From Dallia pectoralis (lineage: Eukaryota; Chordata; Actinopteri; Esociformes; Umbridae): a stretch of DNA of 64,000 bases. Positions 26,255-36,533 of this stretch are shown one piece after another. The position numbers were made by a program, and so were the translations under genes. Below the pieces are notes generated by a model that did no database searches, was not told the DNA's origin, and was given only the letters and a program-made list of their open reading frames with translations. Every line of letters starts with the position of its first letter. Positions within the stretch are counted from its first letter, which is position 1. Location of the stretch: positions 5,463,099-5,527,098 of the forward strand of contig CM055742.1 of the NCBI GenBank assembly GCA_029465975.1, written 5' to 3'.

Positions 26255-26835
26255 AGTAAGAGAGAGGCGGATGGAGAGAAGAGAGGGGGAGGAAGAGGAG
26301 ACTAGCAGTACAGTGCAGAACTAGTAGAGCGGAAGCTGCCTCTCTTAAATATGAGATCATTGGGTTTATCTGTGAGCTAGGGAGGGAGGGAGAGGGGGGG
26401 AGGGAGGGAGAAGAGTGAGGGATAGAGAGGGAGGGAGAGGGGTGAGGGATAGAGAGGGAGATGGGGGGAGGGAGAGGGAGGGAGAGAGAGGGGGAGAGGG
26501 AGGAAGAGAGAGTGAAAGGGAGGGATGAATAGAGAGGGGGGGAGGAAGAGAAATATAGAGAGAGAGGGAGGAGAGGGAGGGAGGGAGAGAGAGAGAGAGG
26601 GGGGGAGAGGGAATGAGTGAGGGAGAGGGAGGAAGAGAGTGATGGTGATTTTGAGGCAGGGAGAGATTCTTGTTCTGTTAGCGTCACTGTCAGATCCTGA
26701 AGCACCTCAGGCCATAGTCAGAGAGGGAGGAGAGAGGAAGGAGAGAGGAGAGGAGAGAGAAGTAGAGAGAGATCGAGCAGGTAGAGAAGGATAGAGGAGG
26801 AAGAGAGGTGAAAGGAGAGAGAGACAGATAGATAG
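26255..26835. repeat. polypurine (GA)n/(GGGA)n tracts
   Basis: Two long purine-rich tracts (about 26255-26650 and 26715-26835) made of GGGAGGGAGAG words, separated by a short unique stretch. They are low-complexity sequence in nr3c2 intron 3. Confidence 0.93.
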
Positions 26836-27044
26836 AGAGTCACACACACGCACATCCGATGCCTCAGCCAAAAAAAACCTGGGATTCAGTTGTAGTGTCC
26901 ACGTGTGGTTCAGAGTCACCATTAATGACTGCTGGCTTATTATTGGAGAACAAACCTCAGTTCTAAAACCAGTGTTGTAATGGACTTATGTTATTATGAG
27001 ACTACTTGCCAGTTGAGTGAACCGCAGTGACTGTGAAGATATTG

Positions 27045-27494
27045 CAAGGTTTCAGTTATTATAAGGTTTCAGTTATTATAAGGTTTCAGTTATTATAAGG
27101 TTTCAGTTATTATAAGGTTTCAGTTATTATAGGGTTTCAGTTCTTATAAGTTTTCAGTTATTACAAGGTTTCAGTTATTATAAGGTTTCAGTTTTTATAG
27201 GGTTTCAGTTATTATAAGGTTTCAGTTATTATAAGGTTTCAGTTATTATAAGGTTTCAGTTATTATAGGGTTTCATGTATTATAAGGTTTCAGGTATTAT
27301 AAGGTTTCAGGTATTATAAGGTTTCAGTTATTATAAGGTTTCAGGTATTATAAGGTTTCAGTTATTATAAGGTTTCAGTTATTATAAGGTTTCAGTTATT
27401 ATAAGGTTTCAGTTATTATAAGGTTTCAGTTATTATAAGGTTTCAGTTATTATAAGGTTTCAGTTATTATAAGGTTTCAGGTATTATAAGGTTT
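27045..27494. repeat. 17-bp minisatellite upstream of the exon 4 acceptor, about 26 copies
   Basis: The unit is AAGGTTTCAGTTATTAT, with GTATTAT and AGGGTTTC variants. The array ends about 237 bp before the zinc-finger 2 exon. Each copy carries TTTCAG, a weak 3' splice site look-alike. Confidence 0.97.
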
Positions 27495-27731
27495 AAAGCT
27501 TCTAACAATAAGGCTTTAGGTACAAATATATATGTACATAATACATTGGGTGTTAAGATGTATGTCTGTTTGAAATTGTTAAACATACTTCGTTTTTCGG
27601 TGGGTTTATGTGAATTGTCTGACTTAAAACAAATCTACCATCGTCTCTTCACGGACGGAGGTTGTATTGTTTTTTGTTTACTGTCTAACTTCCCGTCTGT
27701 CTTGTCTGTTTGTCTGTCTGTGTGTGTTCAG

Positions 27732-27848
27732 GCCAGCACAACTACTTGTGTGCCGGACGAAATGACTGTATCATCGATAAGATCAGGAGAAAAAACTGCC
27801 CAGCATGCAGAGTACGGAAGTGTCTCCAGGCCGGGATGAACCTCGGAG
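27732..27848 (+). CDS. nr3c2: nr3c2 exon encoding the second zinc finger (human exon 4 equivalent)
   Basis: The exon encodes GQHNYLCAGRNDCIIDKIRR and then KNCPACRVRKCLQAGMNLG, the second C4 finger. AGRND is the steroid-receptor D-box, used for dimer contact on DNA. The acceptor GTGTTCAG ends at 27731, after a TG/TC-rich tract, and the donor GTACGG starts at 27849. The exon takes the split Gly codon from exon 3 and leaves G of an Ala codon for exon 5. Its length of 117 nt equals the human exon as I recall it. VRK replaces LQK of human MR next to the last zinc-binding Cys, a small change outside the zinc ligands. Confidence 0.97.
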
Positions 27849-28598
27849 GTACGGAATAACGAACGCCGGATCTGCGCCTGTGTTGTATTTGGGTGACCCC
27901 GAAATAGCGCCCCTGTACCAAGGAGGTTGTATCGCTGAGTGGCCAATCAGATTTCCCCTCCCGGATCCGAGACTAGCTGTGGAAACGTCGGAGTGATAAA
28001 AATCATAAAACGAGCTAACGATGAGAGCCAATGTTGTAATCAACTCGGAGTGGCTTTGATACTCCTGTGTCAATAATCTAGAATACACAGCCAAGGAAAG
28101 TACGCTGGCAGATATCAGCTTGTGATCCCACGTTTAGATACCACAAGAGAACCGAAATAGATTTGCTTATACAGCAACACGGTTTTCCCTTTGTCTCCTT
28201 TGCAGTATACAGAACGATTGTTTTTCTTACCGTACTTTTCCAGCGACGGGGTCATCCTCCCGATCCTTATTCAGTTTTTAAACCGCTTTCTCTCCGATAG
28301 TTAGAACTTCCCTAAGTTTACAGCTTCCTCAAGAGAGCAATAAAACCGTGCTGTAAGGATTTCCTTCTTTAAACATTGACACAGCGGATTAGGCCAAAAT
28401 ATCGGGGCTTTCCCCCCTGTGATTGGGGGAGCGTGGTTGAATGTGATTACCTTGCCCCACTGCGCTCAGATTTTAGGAAATTCAAAAGACTCTGAAACTG
28501 CACCAATTTGACTGAGCTGGATAATATATGGGACAATACAATGCAGGAATATCATGACAGGTTTTACAAATAAACGGTGCCTTTCGTCCTCCCTGCAG
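27849..28598 (+). other. nr3c2: nr3c2 intron 4 (750 bp)
   Basis: A short intron with donor GTACGG and acceptor CCTCCCTGCAG ending at 28598. The sequence is unique, without tandem arrays or recognisable motifs; this is the only nr3c2 intron in the window free of a minisatellite. Confidence 0.93.
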
Positions 28599-28946
28599 CA
28601 CGGAAGTCCAAGAAGCTAGGCAAGCTTAAGGGGGTGAACGACGACTCCACCCCGACCAAAGAGGGTGTGTGTCCGGGCTCCGGGGGAGGCGGGGTTTACC
28701 TGTCTTCTGGCGAGAAGGAGCTGAGCGTCAACGCCTCCAACGCCCTGGTGCCCCACGGCACCGGAGGGGTCACCCCGTACATGCCGCCGTCCATCTGCAG
28801 CGTGCTGGAGCTTATCGAGCCGGAGGTGGTGTTTGCCGGCTACGACAACACCCAGCCAGACACCACCGACCACCTGCTGTCCAGCCTCAACCAGCTGGGC
28901 GGAAAACAGATGATCCGTGTGGTCAAGTGGGCCAAAGTACTTCCAG
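28599..28946 (+). CDS. nr3c2: nr3c2 exon encoding hinge and first helices of the ligand-binding domain (human exon 5 equivalent)
   Basis: The exon starts with ARKSKKLGKLKGVNDD, the basic end of the DNA-binding domain and nuclear-localisation region. A variable Gly/Ser-rich hinge follows, then SVLELIEPEVVFAGYD (helix 1) and LNQLGGKQMIRVVKWAKVLPG (helix 3). Asn and Gln in LNQLGGKQ correspond to human Asn770 and Gln776, which contact the steroid. The hinge lacks the Gln/Pro run I recall in human MR. The donor CAG|GTTAGT lies at 28947, and the exon's last 24 bases plus donor are the founding copy of a tandem array that continues into the intron. In this frame the intron gives an immediate TAG at 28949-28951. 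Length is 348 nt against the 351 nt I recall for human. Confidence 0.97.
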
Positions 28947-29285
28947 GTTAGTGGGCCAAAGTACTCTCAGGTTAGTGGGCCGAAGTACTTCCAGATTAGT
29001 GGGCCAAAGAACTTCCAGGTTAGTGGGACGAAGTACTTCCAGGTTAGTGGGCCAAAGTACTTCCAGGTTAGTGGACCAAAGTAATTCTGGGTTAGTGGGC
29101 CAAATAAATCCGGGTTAGTGGGCCGAAGTACTTCCAGGTTAGTGGGCCGAAGTACTTCCAGGTTAGTGGGCCGAAGTACTTCCAGGTTAGTGGGCCGAAG
29201 TACTTCCAGGTTAGTCGGCCAAAGTACTTCCAGGTTAGTGGGCTAAAGTACTTCCAGGTTAGTTGACCAAAGTATTCCAGGTTAG
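28923..29285 (+). repeat. 24-bp tandem array duplicating the exon 5 end and its 5' splice site, about 15 copies
   Basis: The unit is GGGCCAAAGTACTTCCAG plus GTTAGT. The first copy is the last codons of exon 5 with the genuine donor at 28947; about 14 further copies lie in the intron. Exact CAG|GTTAGT recurs with donor G at 28971, 29019, 29043, 29067, 29138, 29162, 29186, 29210, 29234 and 29258. The copy at 28995 reads CAG|ATTAGT, and those at 29091, 29114 and 29281 are further variants. The array must have grown from the coding exon edge. Confidence 0.97.
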
Positions 29286-31226
29286 GCACAGAGGTTATTC
29301 GTTGGGGTCGTGACGGGATATTTCTTCATTGGGTTCCAAACTTCACTCACATTCACGTTCTCTAATATTCGATAAGGGATGTGTGTGAACATCAGGTGGA
29401 TACGGACTATAGAGTCGTTCTGAGTGCTCAGGGTTTAGGATTACAGGGGCGATTGGGTTCTTTTCTTATCCTGAAATGTCTTCAATGGGGTTTAATTGGT
29501 TTGGTAGGGGAGAAACTTGAAACTTTGCTTAGTTCGACTAATCCTTGTCTTTTGTAAATGCCCGGGGGCAGAGACACGGGAAAATCTCCATGCGAGGGCG
29601 TAGTGGCTGTTAGCAGACATCAGCACCATCCATTGTTTACTCCAGTGATAATTGGACATTTGTTTTGGTATTATTAACATTTGCGCTTTCAAGAACATTC
29701 ACAGCTGTAATTTTCGCACATTTTCTTGGGAAATTAGTCTGCAACACATTAACGAGATTAACGACAGGGTTCTATTTTAAGGCGAGAAAAAATACAAATC
29801 TAGAAGATTTTAGAGATTCGGAAACATAACTCATTTACATCCGTTTCGTCACTTAGAATTTCCCCCAAAAAGTTCACGGTAAATTCCCTCCGAAAAAACA
29901 CTGTTCCCGGGGACGCGGGGATCGGATAAGTTCGGATAAGCTGCCGGCTATGGAGAGGTGAAAAATACACCCTACAGGTCTAGTCACAGGTACCTATTTA
30001 CTGTGGTTTCATTTGCTGTACTGCAAATATTTGATACCTCCTCCAGGGTGTCTGCCTGCCATATCCGGATATATAAATAGATATAAATAGAAAACCAGAC
30101 AGACAATAGGTCAAAACCTAACTCGCCCGCTAACACTTTCCACCTCTCTCTCTCTCTGACTTTGAAAGCAAGCCCCACTGCCTTCAGTTTACATTCTGGA
30201 CATAGCTGAAATAATAGTGCCCGGAAGCTCTCAGAGTCCAATTGGCTGCACCGTATTGCGCTATGAACAGGTCATGCACTGCTGTGACCCAGCGCACTGT
30301 TAGCCTAGCCGGGACTGTTAGCCGCGTTGTGCGTGCGTACGCTTCAGTGCTAGCCTTGTCGAGAGGTACCCCTAGCGGCTAACCGTCCGATTGTTTTGAG
30401 CGATAGTCTTTTTCCGGGAGCACCATTGATGTATACTAAACTTGAACCAAACGAAGAGCATTAAGGACTTGAAAGTAGGCACTCGGGCGCAGACAGCAAA
30501 TAGAGTCCACCCGCTAATAGAACACAGTGCATTGATACCGCGACACTCCACGGCCTCGGTAGTGGTGGTATGGCTGGTGACCGGCGCGCTAATACCGAAA
30601 TAGCTGCCAAGATCCGATATGTCACTTTCCCTTTCTGCCTTCGTGTCCTCATCTGGCCCGTATCCTTTAGCGCAAGGAATCGTTTGAATGTGGCGTTGTG
30701 TACGGGGGAGTTAGCGATGGTTGCTATTTAAGGGCCCTTAAAGACAACGGGCCAAAAAAGACAAGCCTTGGGGGGGGTTTGTGTAAAGCTAGAGGCAACA
30801 TGTATGTGAAGTGATGTCGTAGCGCTTGCTTTGGCTGTTTAAATGCATTCGGTAGAGGAAGAATCGCTGGGTTTTCAGAAGTGCAGGACGTTCCGACAGA
30901 TTTCCCGGACGGACGACGTCTCTGTGTATTTTCGGGTAAAAATGTGTGTTCTTGTAGAGTCGATGCCTCGGCGGGTCGGCGCAGTTTTTGGCGGCGCGCG
31001 GAGGATGTTCTGTACATGTATCAAGTTGGTTTGGGTGAATATCTCACTGGCTCCCAGCATCCACCTCTATCAGCGTCCACTGTTCCTCCTCCCATCAGGG
31101 CCCAGCAACATCAACTCAACAGGCTTCCCAGGCCAGTCTGGGGACTCACTGTACAGCCTCGTTAGATCCAGCCGAATGAAACCAATGATCCCCTGTCCCT
31201 CTCTTTCTCCCCCTCTCTTCTCTCAG
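29286..31226 (+). other. nr3c2: nr3c2 intron 5, unique remainder
   Basis: Mostly unique sequence between the 24-bp array and the exon 6 acceptor. A CpG-rich patch lies at about 30860-31010. The acceptor is preceded by a long pyrimidine tract (31191-31224, ending TCTTCTCTCAG). No further exon was recognised. Confidence 0.85.
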
Positions 31227-31371
31227 GTTTCCGGGGTTTGCCCATCGAGGACCAAATCACCCTGATCCAGTACTCCTGGATGTGTCTCTCGTCCTTCTGT
31301 CTCAGCTGGAGGTCGTACAAACACACCAACGGACAGATGCTCTACTTCGCCCCCGACCTCGTCTTTAACGA
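31227..31371 (+). CDS. nr3c2: nr3c2 exon encoding ligand-binding-domain helices 4-5 and the beta turn (human exon 6 equivalent)
   Basis: The exon encodes GFRGLPIEDQITLIQYSWM, CLSSFCLSWRSYKHTNGQ and MLYFAPDLVFNE. The Arg in SWRSYKH corresponds to human Arg817, which with Gln776 holds the steroid C3 ketone. The Ser that is changed to Leu in human hypertension (Ser810) is Ser here. The residue three positions further (human Ala813) is Cys. Donor GTACGT starts at 31372. The exon begins with two bases of a split Gly and ends with GA of a split Glu, and its 145 nt match the human size I recall. Confidence 0.97.
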
Positions 31372-33202
31372 GTACGTCTGTCCGCGGCGACCAGCCCACA
31401 CTCTCTCACGCGCCACCCGGGCGTCCAATAGCCTCAGCTCCTTTCGGAGAGCGGCGGCTCATACGGCAACCCGCACATGGGTAGTCGGATTCGCTGAAGC
31501 GGAGACTTTAGCAACCTCTAAACCAGCTTCTGGAATCCCGATGATCAGAACCCAGTTGGGAGTCAACGAGGCGTGTGATCTGCTGTAATATATTTGAACA
31601 TGGGAACAAATGGAAGTGTGTGTGTGTGTGTGTGTGGGGCCCCTGCATATTGGGGCAGTGGTGCGCGACTGATGCTCCGGTTGAGGGGGTAGGGCTCAGG
31701 GTTTCTGATGGGGGACACTTATGCCTTTACAGTTCCCAGTCAGTGGGCCAGTTAAACGCTTAGCGATTTAGAAAGGACTGGGTCGACTCCATTGGCTCCT
31801 GTCATAAACACGTGCGCGTCGTCCCAGAGGTCGCTACTGTGCGCCGTGACACAGCTGGCTGACATCATCGCCTTAGCGTGTCCCCATTTAAATGGAGACT
31901 AGAGCGTCTGTTGATCTGTCACTCAGGTTCCCTGTCTAAATGTCCAGGGTCTATCTGTCTGACGCCGTCTCTCTCAGTCGGTCGGGCAACACAACATCGG
32001 CTGGTAGAATAATTCACACTTCCTCTCTTCTCATTCCCCCTCATTCACAACGTCCTTGGCTCCTTAGCGTCTAACCGACTGCCTCGTTTGTTACTTCATT
32101 TAATGAATTGATTGGCTAGAACCGGGCTGTCCTGCCAATTGGTTATATTTAGCTGGGTCAATTGACGGAGCGAGAACAACAAATGGCCCCTGGTTGCAAT
32201 GACACACACTTTGAATTTAACCTGAACGTACGTGTGAGTGTCAGATACTAGCTAGCATTAGCATTGGCTCTGTGAAGTGGTGGGTCCATCGGTTATTGAT
32301 ACAGGAGTGTTTGTTCTCAATAAAGGGGACGCAAGATAATGCTGTCTAAACAACAGGCAGAAATGCGTTTCCCGATAATAACTATGAATCCCCTGAAAAA
32401 CAACTATTTTAAGTTGGTTTTATATGTTTCCAGTTGCTTTGTCTACCCAGAGTTTTATTTCTCAGAAGCTCTCTTCTCCAATTTTTCTCACTTTTTCAGT
32501 ATTCACTTTCCCTAAATCTCTCCATGGCAACAGAGAGAGACGACTAGAAAAAATCTAGGGGCAGTAGTTTTCTCATTTCGGGCAATGATTCAGCAGAATT
32601 TACCTCAGAAGAACTACGTGGAGACTCATAGATAAGATAGTAAAGATACGGTCACAAGGGGACACAGCCAGGCACACACATTACTCAGCCCGAAAACCCC
32701 TGCAGTCCAGACGCACACCGCAAAAAAACTGCCAGGATTCATTTGAATTTCAAAACTTGCCCTGCACTCGTAATAAAAACATATGCCTCCGCAGTGTATT
32801 TACACTGGCCACAACCAGGAAGTAAGAACCGTGTTCCTCTGCCCCCAGGGGGCAATTCCCGCCAGGGGGAAACTCCTCCCCCAGGGCAACACCTGGGACG
32901 TTGTTTTTTTTGGAACACCGGCCCTTTAAGTCGTGGCCACACCGCTCACATTTGATTGGTTGTTCCTCAACGTCACGGGTGATTTAACGCAAAGTACGAT
33001 GGCTTCCAGGACCCATAATTCCCGGCGCTCGCGAGGCCTACATTCGACCAGGTTCGTGTCCGTCCACGGGAACCATGTTGACCCGACGTCGTGTTTTGAA
33101 GCGAGCAATTCTGTGGGGAGCAGTGTGTGTGTGTGTGTGTGTGTTTGGGTGTTTAATGCACCAAGACAGGGGTTGCGCTGCGGGTCTTCGCCAGCCGGGA
33201 TA

Positions 33203-33240
<38 letters not shown>

Positions 33241-33593
33241 CTGTCTGTGTGTGTGTCTCTGTGTGTGTGTGTGTGTGTGTGTTTGTGTGTGTGTGGAGCT
33301 CTACGCTCTAGAAAGATTTGGCACTGAACTCAATGTAAGCGTGTGTGTCTCCCTGCGAGGGGAATGAGATACACACATACATACCGTGTGTGTGTGTGTT
33401 TGTGTGTGTGTGAGGTGGGGGCGGGGGGGCATCCCTTCATGTCAGTCAGTACGCCAGGAGCCCATTGAATCGTAGGACTACCATGGCTGCAGCTGACAGG
33501 GCTGAGCGACTACACCTCCAGTAGCGGCCGTGGGGTGCGGGGGGCCCCCTCTGTGGCAGGGCCCTGACCACCCTGTCTCCTCTTTCCCCACAG
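31372..33593 (+). other. nr3c2: nr3c2 intron 6 (2.2 kb)
   Basis: Mostly unique sequence, with (TG)n tracts at about 31614-31635, 33120-33143, 33202-33300 and 33384-33412. A cluster of CCCCCAGGGGG-type CTCF-like words lies at 32838-32895. The acceptor TTTCCCCACAG ends at 33593. No extra exon was recognised. Confidence 0.9.
32838..32895. promoter_or_regulatory. clustered CTCF-like words
   Basis: TGCCCCCAGGGGGCA (palindromic), CGCCAGGGGGAA and CCCCCAGGGCAAC occur within 58 bp. They resemble the core of the CTCF consensus CCACCAGGGGGCGC, though none is a full match. The cluster could equally be a short G/C-rich inverted-repeat remnant. Confidence 0.25.
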
Positions 33594-33724
33594 GGAGCGC
33601 ATGCGTCAGTCGGCCATGTACGACCTGTGTGTCGGCATGAGGCAGGTGAGCCAGGAGTTTGTCCGGCTGCAGCTCACCTTCGAGGAGTTCCTGTCCATGA
33701 AGGTGCTTCTGCTGCTCAGTACAG
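33594..33724 (+). CDS. nr3c2: nr3c2 exon encoding ligand-binding-domain helices 6-8 (human exon 7 equivalent)
   Basis: The exon encodes ERMRQSAMYDLCVGMRQVSQ and then EFVRLQLTFEEFLSMKVLLL, close to MR helices 7 and 8. The acceptor CCCCACAG ends at 33593 and the donor GTGAGT, a strong consensus, starts at 33725. The first base completes the Glu codon of exon 6 and the last base is G of a split Val. Its 131 nt match the human exon as I recall it. A (TG)-rich array begins within a few bases of the donor. Confidence 0.97.
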
Positions 33725-33728
33725 GTGA

Positions 33729-33762
33729 GTGTGTTTGGTAGTGTGTGTGTGGTAGTGTGTGT

Positions 33763-33812
<50 letters not shown>

Positions 33813-34227
33813 ATGTGTGCATGTATGTGTGCGTGCGTGGGTGCGTGTGTGGTAGTGTGTGTGTGAGAGTGTGTTTGAGACTGTATGTTGGTGTATTTGT
33901 GTGTGTGTGTGTGGTAGTGTGTGTGAGACTGTGTGTGAGACTGTATGTTTGTGTGTGTTTGTGTGTGTTAGTGTGTGTGTGTGTTAGTGTGTGTGTGTGT
34001 GTGTTAGTGTGTGTGTGTGTGTGTGTGGTAGTGTGTGAGAGTGTGTGTGAGAGAGTGTGTATGCATGTGTATGTTTGTGTATTTGTGTGTGTGAGTGTGT
34101 ATGCATGTGTATGTTTGTGTATTTGTGTGTGTGAGTGTGTATGCATGTGTATGTTTGTGTATTTGTGTGTGTGAGTGTGTATGCATGTGTATGTTTGTGT
34201 ATTTGTGCGTGTGTGTGTTTTGCACCT
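33729..34227. repeat. TG-rich array adjoining the exon 7 donor
   Basis: About 500 bp of GTGTGT with GGTAGTG, GTGAGAC and GTGTATGCATGTGTATG variants. The right part (34045-34212) is a higher-order repeat of about 54 bp with GTGTATGCATGTGTATGTTT, in four copies. The 263-codon minus frame 33478-34269 runs across it and is an artefact. Confidence 0.97.
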
Positions 34228-36533
34228 GCCACCTGCCAGCTCCAGACAGCTAAACGCTGTGGTGCTCACAGGGCTCTGGCGCCCATGTTAGTGTCTAAGC
34301 AGATTCATAGAGTAAATAGCAAGTGCATGTTATCCCATTGGCCCGGGAACACTAGAACACGACTAGGAGCAGGTGCATAAGGGGTTAACAACGTACACAC
34401 AGGATCTACTGTACTGTGTTGAAAACAGGCCTGCCGGGTAGGGTGCCATATGATAATGCTGTCACTGGCGCATGAGAGAGGGGGAGAGGGGGAGGGAGGG
34501 AGAGAAGGAGAGAGAGGGAGAGAGAAAGGGAGAGGGGGTGAGAGGGAGGGAGAGGAGAGAGAGAGAGGGAGAGGAGAGTGTGAGAGGTTGGGAGAGATGG
34601 AGTGAGGCAGGGTGAGAATGTGAGAGGGTGGGATGTGGGAAAAGAGAGCGGGGGGGGAGAGTCTCGTTTCTCAGCCCTCTTTTTTCAGCGTACGGTATCT
34701 GAGGACACGGTTCTCGTTATCTCCCAATAGTTGGTGCAGTCGGTAAAGGCAGGCAGGCAGTACAGGAGGACAAGGCCACATAGGCCAGGTATGGGAGATT
34801 TAAAGGATCCAGGTATCTGCCTCCCGCTTGGAGCTGCTGCCGGGCAGAGTTAGTGGGAATATCTCCTCAGGTCTTCAGACGGGCAGTGACTCCGCTCGGA
34901 GGAAGTCAGTAGTCTCAGGTGAACCTGGAGGGAGCTACTGTAATCTGCATGGAATCCTGCCTGGTTAATGGCAGCCTGGCTATGTGTGGCTTTGGGGAAA
35001 AAAATATGCAAATGACCAAAAACAATGGTAAAAATGACACTCATTGTGTGTGCATAAAGACGTTATATACTTGAACTGGAACTTAGAAAGATCGGCCGCA
35101 TGTTTTCAGATACAATTGGAACCAAAATGAAATGATACCGTCATTCTCAGTATTGTACATTTAATTCTTACAGGAACATGAGGTACTGACAGAGCACATG
35201 TTTAATTACACCTGTAAGTTTAGGTTGAAGGCAAACATGAGAGCAATATGAAGGGAGTGAGAGGGAGGGAGAGAGAGGGAGGGAGGGAAAGAGAGAGGGA
35301 GAGAGAGAGAGGGGGGGGGAGTCAGTGAGAGTGGGAGGGAGTGAGAGAGGGAGGGAGTGAGTCAGTGAGAGAGGGAGAGGGAGTGAGAGAGAGGGAGGAA
35401 GAGAGAGAGAGGGAGGGTGAGATGGATGGAGGGAGAAAGGGAGAGGGAGGGAGTGAGAGAGGGAGGGAGTGAGAGAGGAAGAGAGAGGAAGGGAGCGAGA
35501 GAGAGGGAGAGGAAAGAAAGTATGAGAGGCATTGACAGAGAAAAACAGCCTTTTTCAATCACACTTCTTCTTCCTCCCTCCTTCTCTCCCCCTCTCATCC
35601 TCTCTCCCTCTCCCCCTCTCATCCTCTCTCCCTCTCTCCCTTTCCTGATCCTTTGGTGCCTTTCCAAAAAGCCCAGCTGTACTTAATAAAAAACCGTCGG
35701 ACTCCGGGCAGCTCTCCAAGACCTGCTGTTTTTCTCCCACTTCCTTCATACATGGGCCCGAAATTCTGAAGAGAGAGAGGGAAGGGTGGAAGAGGAGAGG
35801 CAGAGTGAAGGGAGTTGGGCTATGGGGTGGCGTGAGAGAGAGAGAGAGAGAGAGGGAGGAGGGGGAGGGAGGGAGGGGGAGAGAGAGAGAGAGAGTGAGA
35901 GCGAGGGAGGTGTAGAAGGCTGTGGTGAAACTTTCAGTGTCAGGGCAGTCTGACTGATCTGATGTGGTCGTGTGAACCTGTCATAATGAGACTTTGGTTA
36001 CCAACCATTTCATTATGACAGACAGACCTCCAGTACCAACCATGACACACACGCTTCACATTTTCATTTGCTTTGCATTTTCAATGCTTTCACAGCCGAG
36101 TAACTTTTTTGTCTCGTCCACTTTTGAACTTTCTCGGGCCGGGGTCTTTAATATTCACTTTTCGCGTTTCTCGCCCATGTTTGTGAAGAACGCGGTGAAA
36201 TCTGACGAGCTACTGCGGAAAAGTCAACAAGTCAACAGAATCAACAAGTGTGTGTGTGCCTCAGGGGTGGTGGTGTGTGTGTGTGTGTGTCTGTGCGCGC
36301 GCGCGGGTGTAAGTGTGAAGTCGTTCTTCCTCTTTGACCGTGGCTACGTGGAGCCTCTGCCGGGTCTTTGACCTTCTATAGACAGACACCCGTCATGATT
36401 ACCACACACACTGATAATGTATGTAAACGTGTGGCCGTGGTAATTTTCACCACAAAGTCCCATCAAATATGAACGTGAATAGATTTGGTAATGACATAAT
36501 AATAACGCATCAGCCTAGTTGTCTGGGACACTT

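Larger units (their letters stand above)
13887..27731 (+). other. nr3c2: nr3c2 intron 3 (13.8 kb)
   Basis: The intron between the two zinc-finger exons, with GT at 13887 and AG at 27730-27731. It holds two Tc1-like relics, a (TG)n tract, GA-rich tracts, five sizeable tandem arrays and a CpG-dense patch, listed separately. Stretches at 16.5-17.2, 17.4-19.7, 20.3-23.4 and 24.3-24.6 kb are unique sequence with no exon recognised, apart from short GCTAAC or TTAGCT-type clusters near 16480-16530 and 18370-18470. Confidence 0.9.

Noticed and set aside
33478..34269. 263-codon minus-strand frame over exon 7
   Set aside because: Antisense of the TG array plus antisense of the real exon; no independent support.
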